DNA of 64,000 nucleotides, from positions 186,001-250,000 of the forward strand of contig JAWBKZ010000001.1 of the NCBI GenBank assembly GCA_038831005.1, given 5' to 3'. Positions within the stretch are counted from its first letter, which is position 1. Every line of letters begins with the position of its first letter. The notes under the pieces are model-generated. The model had not been told where the DNA came from. It saw nothing but the letters and a program-made list of their open reading frames with translations, and did not search any database. Made by a program: the position numbers and the translations under genes. Shown one piece after another: positions 55,896 to 64,000 of the stretch. This DNA is from Ignisphaera sp. Lineage in GTDB: Archaea > Thermoproteota > Thermoprotei_A > Sulfolobales > Ignisphaeraceae.

Positions 55896-56310
55896 ATGAC
55901 TAAACAACTAGTTTTACTAATAACAAATACTATACCTCTTATCTTCTTGGTAGTTAAGTACATAGGTACGAAAATGTGGCTTGCTCATAAGAATGTTAGA
56001 ATAGGTATAGATGATTTTCACATCTATTATTGAAGAAACGCTTCAATCAGCTTTAGCATCTTTAGAGAGAATATATGAGATTCTTATCGAAAAAAAGATT
56101 GAAGATGATGATGGTATAGAGATTAATAGATTTAGGAGAGAAACTTATTGCTAGTAGAACGGGAATCATAATAGCCCATAGACTTGCAACGGCATGAGAG
56201 TACAACAGGGTTATAGTTATAGAGGAAGGTGCAATTGAAGAGAGTGGAAGATTTGATGGACTTCTAAAGAGAAGAGAGATATTATATAGACTCGGTAAAT
56301 CTATATAGAG
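55896..56310 (+). pseudogene. relic of an ABC exporter (MdlB type)
   Basis: Three plus-strand pieces in changing frames. First MTKQLVLLITNTIPLIFLVVK, a membrane segment. After a frameshift, IIEETLQSALASLERIYEIL, which matches the end of the exporter membrane domain (usual S..RI.E.L). Then TGIIIAHRLATA, a TGA, and RVIVIEEGAIEESGRFDGLL to TAG 56310, the switch-His region and end of the ATPase domain. Walker A and B and much of the gene are deleted. Confidence 0.7.
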
Positions 56311-56437
56311 AATTGACATAAGAAGAGTATATTTAATTACATTAGATAAAGTACCTCAGTTATTATTGAATAGCGTGTCCATAAAGTGTAACTCTCATGA
56401 TAAATTCATAAACAGAATCGCTGTAGCCAGGTTTATA

Positions 56438-56506
56438 TGAAACTGTTACAAAAATTAATTAATTTTTGGTCCAAAAGTCTTTTATATCTCTAATTAAACG
56501 GTTTCA
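56438..56506 (+). promoter_or_regulatory. biotin operon promoter with nested inverted repeats
   Basis: TGAAACTGTT (56438-56447) and AACGGTTTCA (56497-56506) form a 9-of-10 inverted repeat about 50 bases apart that brackets the promoter. Between them lie an 18-bp perfect palindrome of AAAAATTAA/TTAATTTTT (56450-56467) and a TATA box TTTTATAT (56480-56487). The bioY start is at 56522. The BirA encoded in this operon has a winged helix, so it is the probable repressor. Confidence 0.5.
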
Positions 56507-56521
56507 CTGGAGACTAAAGAT

Positions 56522-57190
56522 ATGATGGCTAGCTACTTTAGGTCTATATATACCGTTAAATTAGTGTATTTGGTGTATAGTGTATGTTTAGCTGTTTTAA
56601 CAGGTATTCTTGCACAAGCAGTTTTTTATATAGGTCCCGTTCCATATACTATGCAGAATATTGGAATAATTCTATCAGGTTTATTGTTACCGCCTAGATA
56701 TGCCTTGTTTTCACAACTGCTCTATCTATTACTTATAGCTTTAGGATTGCCTCTAGGAGCAGGATTTAGAGGAGGTCTACATGTAATTTTAGGATATACT
56801 GGTGGATATCTAGCAGGGTTCCCTATATCAGCGACATTGATGAGTATTCTATGCAGAAGATATTTAGCGAAAAAGGGGTTAGATCTAGGTGGAATCGGTT
56901 TAAGGGAATACATCGTTATATTGTTGTTTTCTGCTATAGCTATAGTTCCTACATATGTTCTCGGATTTCTAGTATTTACACACTATGCTTTACGGAACGA
57001 AAGGCTATTGATGTGGGCTACAGGTGTTGCACAAGGAGTTGGCATCTCTAGTAATGTTCTAGCTATCCTCTTAGTAGCTAGTATAGCTGTATTTGTTCCA
57101 CAGGACATATTCATAGATCATGTGATAGCTATAAGTGTGGCTAAGATGATGATTCAATTTCTAAAGAGTAGAGGTATAGAGATTGAGTAA
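56522..57190 (+). CDS. bioY: biotin transporter BioY (ECF S-component)
   Basis: A 222-residue, six-helix membrane protein with the BioY signature: VPYTMQNIGIILSGLLLPPRYALFSQLLYLLLIALGLPLGAGFRGGL...LGYTGGYLAGFPISA. It binds biotin and, with an energising ECF module, imports it. The ATG at 56522 is followed directly by another (ATGATG). The next gene overlaps it by eight bases and encodes the ATPases. Confidence 0.94.
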   Translation: MMASYFRSIYTVKLVYLVYSVCLAVLTGILAQAVFYIGPVPYTMQNIGIILSGLLLPPRYALFSQLLYLLLIALGLPLGAGFRGGLHVILGYTGGYLAGFPISATLMSILCRRYLAKKGLDLGGIGLREYIVILLFSAIAIVPTYVLGFLVFTHYALRNERLLMWATGVAQGVGISSNVLAILLVASIAVFVPQDIFIDHVIAISVAKMMIQFLKSRGIEIE

Positions 57191-58457
57191 AGTTGTGTCT
57201 ATAGAGAATCTCTCTGTAGAGATCAGAGGGAGAGAAATACTTAGGGGGATTTCTCTAGAGATTAATGAAGGTGAATTAGTATGTGTTGCTGGTTCTGTAG
57301 GTTCAGGTAAATCCACATTTCTAAAAGTGTTGACAGGAATTATACCAGAGCTTTATAGAGGATTCAGAGTTTGTGGTAATATATCTATTTTTGGTTTAAA
57401 ACCTGTAGAGGTACTGCATAAAGGTTTAGTAGCTTATGTTCCTCAAGATGTATATAGTTTCTTTATAGGTTCTACCCCTAGAGAAGAGTTAGCTATACTA
57501 GGAATAGATAGTTCTTGCTGTAATGATATAGATCTCGATAATGATATAGATCATCTATCTGATGGTCAGCTCTATAGATTTCTCTTATATTCAGCTCTAT
57601 TTAGTGGTGCCAAGTTTATAGCAATCGATGAACCTTCATCACATATAGATTGGTGGAGTATAGGAGAAGTATTCAGAGGTATAGAGAGATTTGTAAATGA
57701 TGAAAAGGCTATAGTAGTTGTTGCTGATCATAAGCTCGATACTCTGAAGAAATTCTGTAGCAAGATCATAGATCTAGATGGGTCGAGAGGATCTTACTGT
57801 AGTTTTCCTTCGATAATCACTCTTCAGAGATCTAAGGTTATTGTAGAGATAGAGAATGTATGGGTATCGTATAGTGGAAAATCTATACTTAGAGACGTAT
57901 CTCTATCTATTAATCTAGGTGAAGCTATAGCTATCGTTGGGAGAAATGGTTCTGGGAAAACAACTCTTCTAAAAGTGTTGTCAAAGATAATCAAACCGGG
58001 TAGAGGTAGAGTAAGCATCGAGAGAGATACAAGAATATTTCTAGTTCCTCAGAACCCTATCTACTGGTTTCCTAATGGATCTGTAAAAAATGTTCTAGAG
58101 TCTTTAGCTAAGAGATACAGATCTAGAGAATCTATCAATAACGTTCTAGAGATGTTTAATCTAATCGATAAACAGGATAGAGACGTATATTCCCTTAGTA
58201 TTGGTGAAACAAGAATGCTTTCACTTGCATTAGCCTATGTATCTAAAGCTAACTTGATTATCATAGATGAACCTACCTTGGGAATGGACTGTAGATCCAT
58301 GAAAACATTTGTGAACATCATCAATACTCTTCTAGAGAATGGCTCCTCAATCGTTATAGCAACTCATGACCTCGATTTTGCAAGACTATTTGATTCTGTG
58401 TATCTACTAGAAGAAGGAAGGCTCATAGATATTGAGTCACATGATAAAGACGGTTGA
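57183..58457 (+). CDS. ecfA: ECF transporter ATPase, two fused domains
   Basis: A 424-residue fusion of two ABC ATPase domains. The first has Walker A GSVGSGKST (residues 37-45), LSDGQ and a VAIDEPSS-type Walker B (IAIDEPSSH). The second has GRNGSGKTT near 252, LSIGE and IIIDEPTLGMD with a switch His in ATHD. In most ECF systems these are separate EcfA1 and EcfA2 proteins. The first domain's signature is weaker. It starts with TTG at 57183, overlapping bioY, and is followed six bases later by ecfT. Confidence 0.9.
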   Translation: MSKVVSIENLSVEIRGREILRGISLEINEGELVCVAGSVGSGKSTFLKVLTGIIPELYRGFRVCGNISIFGLKPVEVLHKGLVAYVPQDVYSFFIGSTPREELAILGIDSSCCNDIDLDNDIDHLSDGQLYRFLLYSALFSGAKFIAIDEPSSHIDWWSIGEVFRGIERFVNDEKAIVVVADHKLDTLKKFCSKIIDLDGSRGSYCSFPSIITLQRSKVIVEIENVWVSYSGKSILRDVSLSINLGEAIAIVGRNGSGKTTLLKVLSKIIKPGRGRVSIERDTRIFLVPQNPIYWFPNGSVKNVLESLAKRYRSRESINNVLEMFNLIDKQDRDVYSLSIGETRMLSLALAYVSKANLIIIDEPTLGMDCRSMKTFVNIINTLLENGSSIVIATHDLDFARLFDSVYLLEEGRLIDIESHDKDG

Positions 58458-58463
58458 TATAGT

Positions 58464-59057
58464 TTGTTCAATTTGTTTAAAAATCCAGGTATAGTTCTTC
58501 TAACTACAATATCTATATCTATAGCGGTTATGTTTGTAGATGATCTCTATATAGCTTTAATGATTTTCTTGATCGTGTTATCAACATCTCTGATACTTGA
58601 TATGAGGATAGCTATAGCTTTAGCTAGATACATCATACCTATGATCACAATCTATACAGCTATAGCATGGATTATCCAATTTATTGTTACTGGTGAAATA
58701 GATTTGGTGATAGGTTTCATAAATCTTTTGAGGTTTAGCACTATAGCTGCTATATCTCTAACTATGTTGAATTCAATAGATATACCAAATCTAATAATAT
58801 TTTTCAACAGATTATCGCCTAGATTAGGTATAGCTCTAGCTCTATCGATAAAAATGATGAAGAGTTTCTCAAAGACATGGATAGATATACATACTGTCTA
58901 CAAAACTAATCTCAATATCGATAGCTATATAGATAAAATTAAGCTCTACATTATCTCCGTAAGAGTATTCGTATTTATCGTTATGTATGTAGCTCTTCAG
59001 AGCATTGAAGCTCTATTGACTAGATGCAGAATTTTTAAAGCTACTAGATCTACATAA
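58464..59057 (+). CDS. ecfT: ECF transporter transmembrane protein EcfT
   Basis: A 197-residue protein with about five membrane helices and a cytoplasmic, charged loop, as in EcfT. The coupling-helix region has the Arg motif SKTWIDIHTVYK and ALLTRCRIFKA at the C-terminus, where EcfT has its Ala-Arg-Gly-like segments; these are poorly conserved here and the protein is shorter than usual. The assignment rests on position between ecfA and birA as much as on sequence. The start is TTG. Confidence 0.75.
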   Translation: MFNLFKNPGIVLLTTISISIAVMFVDDLYIALMIFLIVLSTSLILDMRIAIALARYIIPMITIYTAIAWIIQFIVTGEIDLVIGFINLLRFSTIAAISLTMLNSIDIPNLIIFFNRLSPRLGIALALSIKMMKSFSKTWIDIHTVYKTNLNIDSYIDKIKLYIISVRVFVFIVMYVALQSIEALLTRCRIFKATRST

Positions 59058-59084
59058 TGTAGAGTATTCCTCTTAGGTGTATAT

Positions 59085-60056
59085 ATGGATATAGAAGCAG
59101 AATTGCTCAAGATCTTAGTGATGAACAAGGACTATGTTTCTGGAACTAAGCTAGCACAAGCTTTAGGTGTATCAAGAGCCACAATCAATAGAACTATAAA
59201 GAAGTTGATATTAAGAGGCTTCATAATCGATATACATCCAAAACTAGGCTATAGACTTGTAGATCTAGATAATCTATCTCAAATCAATAGATATGTAGAT
59301 TACCTAGATACACAAATGAAGTTCTACACGCACTATGTAGAGATATGCGATTCTACACAAGATATAGCATCTACATTTGCAAAAGAAGGTGCACCAGAAG
59401 GAACAGTTGTTGTAGCCGAAGAACTGAGACGTGGTAGAGGTAGAATGGGTAGACAGTGGGTAGCGTCTAGAGGAGGTCTATGGTTCTCCATAGTTCTTAG
59501 ACCTAAAACAATTAAACATATGCATCTACTTAGTCTAGCTATAGCCACAGCTATTGCAGAATCCATAAGCAATGTTCTAGGGATAGAGGCTAGAGTTAAA
59601 TGGCCTAACGATGTTCTTGTTAACGAAAAAAAGGTGGCTGGAATACTAATCGAGGGTAGTGTTGAAGCCGATATTATTCACTTCATAATTGTGGGTATAG
59701 GAGTAAATGTGAATAACAATCTTCCACAAGAACTACTCGATATAGCAATATCGCTAAAAGATGTTATGGGAACCGAGGTTCCAAGAATACCTCTGTTCCT
59801 CAACATACTCAAGAGTATAGACGATATCTACAATCTGTTTAACCAGAACCGTAGTTCAGAGGCTGTAAAGAGATGGAGACAATATTCATCAACATTAAAT
59901 AAGTATGTAAGGGTTATTACAATAGATGGGGAATTTGAAGGAGTAGCAGAAGATATAGAAGATGATGGTGCTTTGAGGATCAGAACAACAAAAGGTAATA
60001 GAGTTAAAGTTTATGCAGGTGATGTAATTCATCTACGTGAACAGAAACAGTTATAG
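59085..60056 (+). CDS. birA: bifunctional biotin ligase / biotin operon repressor
   Basis: A 323-residue protein. Residues 1-65 are a winged helix-turn-helix (GTKLAQALGVSRATINRTIKKL). The ligase domain has the biotinyl-AMP loop GRGRMGRQW at residues 117-125, the lysine region KWPNDVLV near 170-177 and GIGVNVN. A C-terminal SH3-like domain follows. It attaches biotin to carboxylases and probably represses this operon. AGGTG lies about eight bases before the ATG. Confidence 0.93.
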   Translation: MDIEAELLKILVMNKDYVSGTKLAQALGVSRATINRTIKKLILRGFIIDIHPKLGYRLVDLDNLSQINRYVDYLDTQMKFYTHYVEICDSTQDIASTFAKEGAPEGTVVVAEELRRGRGRMGRQWVASRGGLWFSIVLRPKTIKHMHLLSLAIATAIAESISNVLGIEARVKWPNDVLVNEKKVAGILIEGSVEADIIHFIIVGIGVNVNNNLPQELLDIAISLKDVMGTEVPRIPLFLNILKSIDDIYNLFNQNRSSEAVKRWRQYSSTLNKYVRVITIDGEFEGVAEDIEDDGALRIRTTKGNRVKVYAGDVIHLREQKQL

Positions 60057-60102
60057 AAGAAAATGAAGGATTTTTATCTAGAGCGTTACATAGATTTCCT
60101 GG

Positions 60103-60504
60103 GTGATATTTATTACGGTATTTAGGATCAAGATATGTACAAATACCACAGGTTGTATAGAGGCTGAACTCTTTGATAGCTATAGTCCTAAAACATTTAA
60201 GAAAATAGTTGCAGCTTTACCCATAGAGTCTACAGCCTATAGATGGGGCAACGAAGTATATTTCTCAACACCTGTTGAAGTCGAAGAGGAGAACGCTAGA
60301 GAAGTTGTAGAGAAAGGAACAATTGCCTACTGGCCTCCAGGAAGAGCTTTATGCATTTTTTGGGGACCTACACCAGCAAGTAGAACAAGAGATGAGATAA
60401 GACCTGCAAGTCCTGTAAATATTGTTGGTAGAGTGTTAAATGATCCTTCGGCATTCTCGAAGGTCAGAAGTGGTAGTAAGATAAGGATTGAAAAATCAGA
60501 ATAG
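60103..60504 (+). CDS. cyclophilin-like fold protein (TM1367 family)
   Basis: A 133-residue protein of the prokaryotic cyclophilin-like family. The conserved parts are YRWGNEVYFSTPVE at residues 46-59, AYWPPGRALCIFWGPTPAS and DEIRPASPVNIVGRV. Related structures have a cyclophilin fold but no proven isomerase activity. It starts with GTG at 60103, with TTTTTATC about 25-32 bases upstream as a possible TATA box, so it may be nearly leaderless. Confidence 0.78.
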   Translation: MIFITVFRIKICTNTTGCIEAELFDSYSPKTFKKIVAALPIESTAYRWGNEVYFSTPVEVEEENAREVVEKGTIAYWPPGRALCIFWGPTPASRTRDEIRPASPVNIVGRVLNDPSAFSKVRSGSKIRIEKSE

Positions 60505-60687
60505 GATAGATAGTTTAAAAGACTATTAACTCCATAAAGATGAGGTTCTCGACTTCAATCAATCTGTAGCCAAAAACGTACAACTCTATATATATTGCAT
60601 ATTATATACTGGTTCTTCTTTTAGTCGCTGTTATCATTTAGATTAAAATATCTATTTGTCTCGGATATGCTGAAAGGGTTGAGGTTT

Positions 60688-61206
60688 ATGGATGTATGTA
60701 GTCTAATACGTAAGAATCTCTACTGTTGCTATAGATTAGAGTTGTTGGTATCCGATCTTCTATCACTATATGCTGAAAAACTAGATGATTCAGATCCTCA
60801 AATGCGTAAAGCTAAGATCATACTTAAAGCTGTAGCTATTGAGAGTACCAAACATGCAGTATTCATAGAACTCTTAACCAGATTCTTTAGAATTCATGAA
60901 GAGAGTATTGAATGTAGAGAAGTTGTTGGTGAGCCTTGGATAGTTATAGAGAAACTTATCAATGATATTGTAAATGGTATGCATATAGATTTGAAAGAAT
61001 TTGTAGAAAAGCAGAGATGGATTGAAGAATCTGTTGGTGAAGAAAGTTACCATAAATTACTCATACCTCTTCTAAGTGAAGCTATAAAAGAGAATTGTTT
61101 AGATGAATATAGTGCTAGTGTTATTGAGTCTATACTCAATAAAATTGTTGTAGATGAAGAATGGCACGAAAAAGTAATTGCTACTATAACTAGTAAAACT
61201 ATATAA
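60688..61206 (+). CDS. helical protein, possibly ferritin-like
   Basis: A 172-residue all-helical protein. The helices carry E18, E52-xxx-H56 (ESTKH), E61 and, near the end, EEWHE, an arrangement similar to the diiron sites of ferritin-like and rubrerythrin-like four-helix bundles. The motif spacing is not standard, so this is tentative. The start is at 60688, with GAGGT four bases upstream; the frame opens at 60667. Confidence 0.6.
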   Translation: MDVCSLIRKNLYCCYRLELLVSDLLSLYAEKLDDSDPQMRKAKIILKAVAIESTKHAVFIELLTRFFRIHEESIECREVVGEPWIVIEKLINDIVNGMHIDLKEFVEKQRWIEESVGEESYHKLLIPLLSEAIKENCLDEYSASVIESILNKIVVDEEWHEKVIATITSKTI

Positions 61207-61288
61207 ACTTGGTCTAGATCTACAGTAGCTATATCTATAATATATACTATAATGAATATAATGATTAATGATTCATGGCTGAATCAAT

Positions 61289-62002
61289 ATGATGAACTAT
61301 ATTGTTACTGGTGCATCTTCTGGCATAGGATTTGAGTTATCTAGATTACTTTGCCACGAATATGGTAATGAGATTAGGGTCATTGGTGTGGGTAGGAGTA
61401 AGGAAAGATTAGAGAAACTAGAGAAAGAATTTACTAGATGTTTCAAGTACATAGTAGCAGATCTCTCTTCTTTACAAGGTATAGATAATGTTGTTAAAGA
61501 AGTTAGAAATCGTCTAGATAGAGTAGATGTGTTAATCAATAACGCTGGTTTCGGTCTCTATAAACAGATCATAGATCATAGTGATGAAGAGTTAATAACT
61601 ATGACTTTAACAAATTTTATTGCACCACTAATTCTCACCAAGAAATTATTGAACTTAATGCGTAAAGGATCTATAGTAGTCATGGTCATTACTGCAGGTA
61701 TCCATGTGCTTATGAAAAATCTTCCCATATATGGAGCTACAAAGATAGCTCTACATTATGCAACTGAAGCACTTAGATATGAATTAGAAAGATATGGAAT
61801 ACATCTTTTAGCTGTATATCCGGGTGCTGTAAAGTCGGAATTCCATAGTAGAGCAGGTAGAGACATCAAGAGAGGTATAGAGGTAGTCAATGTAGCGAAA
61901 GCTGTAGTTAAGGCCATCAAGAAAAAGAAGAAAAGATTATATATACCTAATTATCTTTCTATAGCAAGACTCTTTGGACCCTATCTTCCAGCACTATACT
62001 AG
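61289..62002 (+). CDS. short-chain dehydrogenase/reductase
   Basis: A 237-residue SDR. TGASSGIG (residues 7-14) binds the dinucleotide and NNAG is at 84-87. The catalytic Y148 and K152 lie in YGATK. At position 135, where the family has Ser, this protein has Thr in VITAGIH. The short loop after and a basic KAIKKKKKRLYIP tail suggest an enzyme related to the DltE/SDR family 12C lineage that can act on lipids or sterols. The substrate is not known. It starts ATGATG. Confidence 0.85.
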   Translation: MMNYIVTGASSGIGFELSRLLCHEYGNEIRVIGVGRSKERLEKLEKEFTRCFKYIVADLSSLQGIDNVVKEVRNRLDRVDVLINNAGFGLYKQIIDHSDEELITMTLTNFIAPLILTKKLLNLMRKGSIVVMVITAGIHVLMKNLPIYGATKIALHYATEALRYELERYGIHLLAVYPGAVKSEFHSRAGRDIKRGIEVVNVAKAVVKAIKKKKKRLYIPNYLSIARLFGPYLPALY

Positions 62003-62647
62003 TCTAGCAATCAAGTTATTGACAGAAGTAAGATCTACATGATCTAATGAGTTTTCAACTCTCAATACCAGATGTATTTTGAGTTTTGATAATATACACA
62101 AATGATTGAATAGATATGAGTAACTCTATAGCCTTATCATGGTCCTAAGTTACCATAGGAATTACCTTAAGTGTTTAAGTTTATAAAAGATATATTTCAG
62201 TATATTGTTTATGAATAATAATGGAAGGAATTTTGAATAAACAGTAGAATAGGCGTTTATAAAAATAGATCTAGATATGATGGAGTTATTGGTCCTAGAA
62301 ACTACAGCTAAGCCAACATCAAAAACACTATGCAAAACAAATCAATTCTTATCATAATGATGAAGAAAATAACATATGCTTCGTTCTATACCACACCTTA
62401 TAGCTACAATCAATGATTATGATAAAGCTTTAATGTAGTATATATCTCTAGTTAAGCAAGGAGTTGTAGTGGATATAGATACCGTTATCGATATTGAGAG
62501 ATAGAAATTTTCATGAAAAGAACTATAGGAAGGGTTTTAATTTTAAAAGATATGAAGCAAAATAGAGCATAGATTGTGATTTCAATAGAAATAGATATTC
62601 ATTAGACAAAATGGTTATATGGTTAGCTCTACACCATTTACAGATAT
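62003..62647. other. intergenic stretch, nothing firm
   Basis: About 645 AT-rich bases. A 26-codon frame from 62278 (MMELLVLETTAKPTSKT...) is too short to support. No repeats or RNAs seen. Confidence 0.5.
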
Positions 62648-63499
62648 TTATTCCCATTTATAGACCGATATAGGACCTTGAGGTTCCTTTAACCATTCCT
62701 GCCATCCACCATCATATATCTTCACGTTAGTATAGCTGAGGATCTGAGTCAATACATACCATAGAACAGATGAATATCCACCAACACCACAATATACTAT
62801 TATTTCTCTGTTTTTATCTGTACCTATAACACCTTGAACCATTCTATCAATAACATCTATAGGTCTGTACATTCCTTCTGGAGTCCATATCCATGGTGTA
62901 GGAAGATTCTTTGCTGTTGGTATATGTCCAGGTATTGGTCCCCAAGGCTCTGTAGTTATACCGAAATACACATCAGGATCTCTTGCATCAACTATAACTG
63001 ATTTTCCGATTCTTTCAAGAACGTAGTGTTTTGGTACAAAGATATGTTCTCTAACTTCGCCTACATACTGTCTAGAGATGGGTTGTGTAGTTTCTGTTGA
63101 TATTCTTCTTCCTTCTTTAATCCACTTATTGTATCCTCCATCAAGAATAGCTACGTTATCTATACCTGCATATATAAGTTCTACAGCAACTCTTGCAACA
63201 TCAGCTCTATTAAATGTTGTATCAACTTTATTCACGATAACGACAACAGATTCTTCTCTACTTATTCCAGCATCACCTATTGTCTGGAAAAGCTCTTCTG
63301 GAGATGGAATCTCTAGAAGAAGATCATCTCTAATTATCGTCCAGGCAGATTTTAATGGATCAAAAGGTAGGTTTATAGACCCAGGTATATGTCCTTCTCT
63401 ATACTCATTTCTAGACCTTATATCTATTATCACTAGATTGGGAGAATCAAGATGATCCTCAAGCCAATCTGTCGTAACTATAGGAGGTAGCTTTAGCAT
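62648..63499 (-). CDS. sulfurtransferase, tandem rhodanese domains
   Basis: A 283-residue protein with two rhodanese domains. The second is active-looking: VYCGVGGYSS holds the catalytic C237 in a six-residue loop of the thiosulfate-sulfurtransferase type. The first domain has VNKVDTT at the matching place, with no Cys, so it is structural. DARDPDVYFG and ...DGGWQEWL are family signatures. It moves sulfane sulfur, for example from thiosulfate to cyanide or thiols. Confidence 0.9.
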   Translation of the reverse strand: MLKLPPIVTTDWLEDHLDSPNLVIIDIRSRNEYREGHIPGSINLPFDPLKSAWTIIRDDLLLEIPSPEELFQTIGDAGISREESVVVIVNKVDTTFNRADVARVAVELIYAGIDNVAILDGGYNKWIKEGRRISTETTQPISRQYVGEVREHIFVPKHYVLERIGKSVIVDARDPDVYFGITTEPWGPIPGHIPTAKNLPTPWIWTPEGMYRPIDVIDRMVQGVIGTDKNREIIVYCGVGGYSSVLWYVLTQILSYTNVKIYDGGWQEWLKEPQGPISVYKWE

Positions 63500-63820
63500 G
63501 TGTCCTCAAAACACTGTAGCTATTGTTCTGTATATATGTATTAATGCGTTAGCATATATGAGTCGATTCTGATACGATATTGTGTTAACTAGCATTGATT
63601 GTTCTCATTATATTATTTTGAATATCATATTTAAGAACGTAGAGATATTTGAATCAGCTATAGATGTTTTCATATAATGTACATCTGTGGAGCGGACTAC
63701 ATATAATTAACTCGTTATTAGTAAGCCAGTTTAGAAAGAAAACATACACAGTAGCAACGAATGAAGAATCTGAAAGAAGGTGTGCGAAACTAAGATAATA
63801 AAGATGAACTCTATTAAGGG
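63500..63820. other. intergenic stretch, nothing identified
   Basis: About 320 AT-rich bases between the rhodanese gene and the truncated gene at the right edge. No frame or repeat of note. Confidence 0.5.
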
Positions 63821-64000
63821 TTAGCGATATATTATGATCTCTTCGAGAGGAATCTTAAGTGCTGTACCTTTTAAACTCCATTCACCAGATATTACAATGA
63901 TGTTCAAATAATCTTCTAAAGGTATCTCGATGTGTTTCTTTTCTTTAGCGTTTAACTCTATAGAGAAACTATACAACGATTTATTATCTCTAGTTCCAAC
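63821..64000 (-). CDS. C-terminal end of a gene cut by the window edge
   Basis: A minus-strand frame is open from the right edge to TAA at 63821-63823, giving the last 59 residues (ending ALKIPLEEIIIYR). It is beta-rich with alternating hydrophobic residues. No family can be assigned from this piece; the start lies outside the window. Confidence 0.55.
   Translation of the reverse strand, partial: VGTRDNKSLYSFSIELNAKEKKHIEIPLEDYLNIIVISGEWSLKGTALKIPLEEIIIYR

Overview
The window is AT-rich DNA from a hyperthermophilic crenarchaeon, most likely of the Desulfurococcales; an Ignisphaera-like organism would fit, but the sequence alone does not fix the genus. The archaeal markers are a Taw1 tRNA-wyosine enzyme, an acidic-tail ribosomal stalk protein P1/L12, an archaeal-type alanyl-tRNA synthetase with an N-terminal zinc ribbon, archease, mannosyl-3-phosphoglycerate synthase, a KaiC-like ATPase, class III (prepilin-like) signal peptides, TATA-box promoters, GGTG-type ribosome binding sites and frequent TTG starts. 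One tRNA gene, tRNA-Arg(TCT) with an encoded CCA, is the only GC-rich island.

Layout. 0-7 kb: a DHH phosphoesterase (cut by the left edge), taw1, an MBL-fold nuclease-like protein, rpl12, alaS, the tRNA, and a gene of unknown family broken by one in-frame stop. 7-13.4 kb, minus strand: a secreted beta-propeller protein, a ThuA-like protein overlapping a sugar nucleotidyltransferase, and anaerobic ribonucleotide reductase. 13.8-20.4 kb: a nine-gene Mrp/Mnh-type cation/proton antiporter operon ending in an unrecognised 301-residue membrane protein. 20.8-24.1 kb: galK-like, galT and convergent galE (Leloir pathway). 24.7-29.5 kb: archease, a winged-helix protein, two unknown small proteins behind a palindromic promoter, a Cys/Met-metabolism PLP enzyme and an AIR-synthase-like protein. 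29.5-34.3 kb: a gene-poor tract with decayed fragments, a beta-helix surface protein, a sugar isomerase-like protein and a membrane-anchored thioredoxin-like protein. 34.5-38.2 kb: mannosylglycerate synthesis (mpgS), a DUF123 nuclease, a broken DNA glycosylase and a KaiC-like ATPase. 38.4-41.5 kb: glmU-like and glmS. 41.6-45.3 kb: an iron/cobalamin-type ABC importer converging on an FmdE-family protein. 45.6-51.2 kb: a DUF3782 nuclease with DNA-level tandem repeats, 1.6 kb of gene relics, and a two-gene pilin-like/adhesin operon. 51.3-55.8 kb: small orphan proteins, then an SPFH protein with C-terminal zinc ribbons and two zinc-ribbon membrane proteins. 55.9-60.1 kb: an ABC-exporter relic, then the biotin operon bioY-ecfA-ecfT-birA. 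60.1-64 kb: a cyclophilin-like protein, a ferritin-like candidate, a short-chain dehydrogenase, a tandem rhodanese and a truncated gene at the right edge.

How it fits together. The genes describe an anaerobe that uses sugars (Leloir pathway, sugar nucleotide and hexosamine synthesis), makes a compatible solute, imports biotin and a metal chelate, and drives ion exchange through a stand-alone Mrp complex. The best candidate for an undescribed system is the SPFH/zinc-ribbon membrane cluster at 52-56 kb, whose architecture resembles the membrane-stress partners of bacterial PspA and which has its own palindrome-covered promoter. A second theme is gene decay: at least five loci hold recognisable coding remnants with in-frame stops or deletions.
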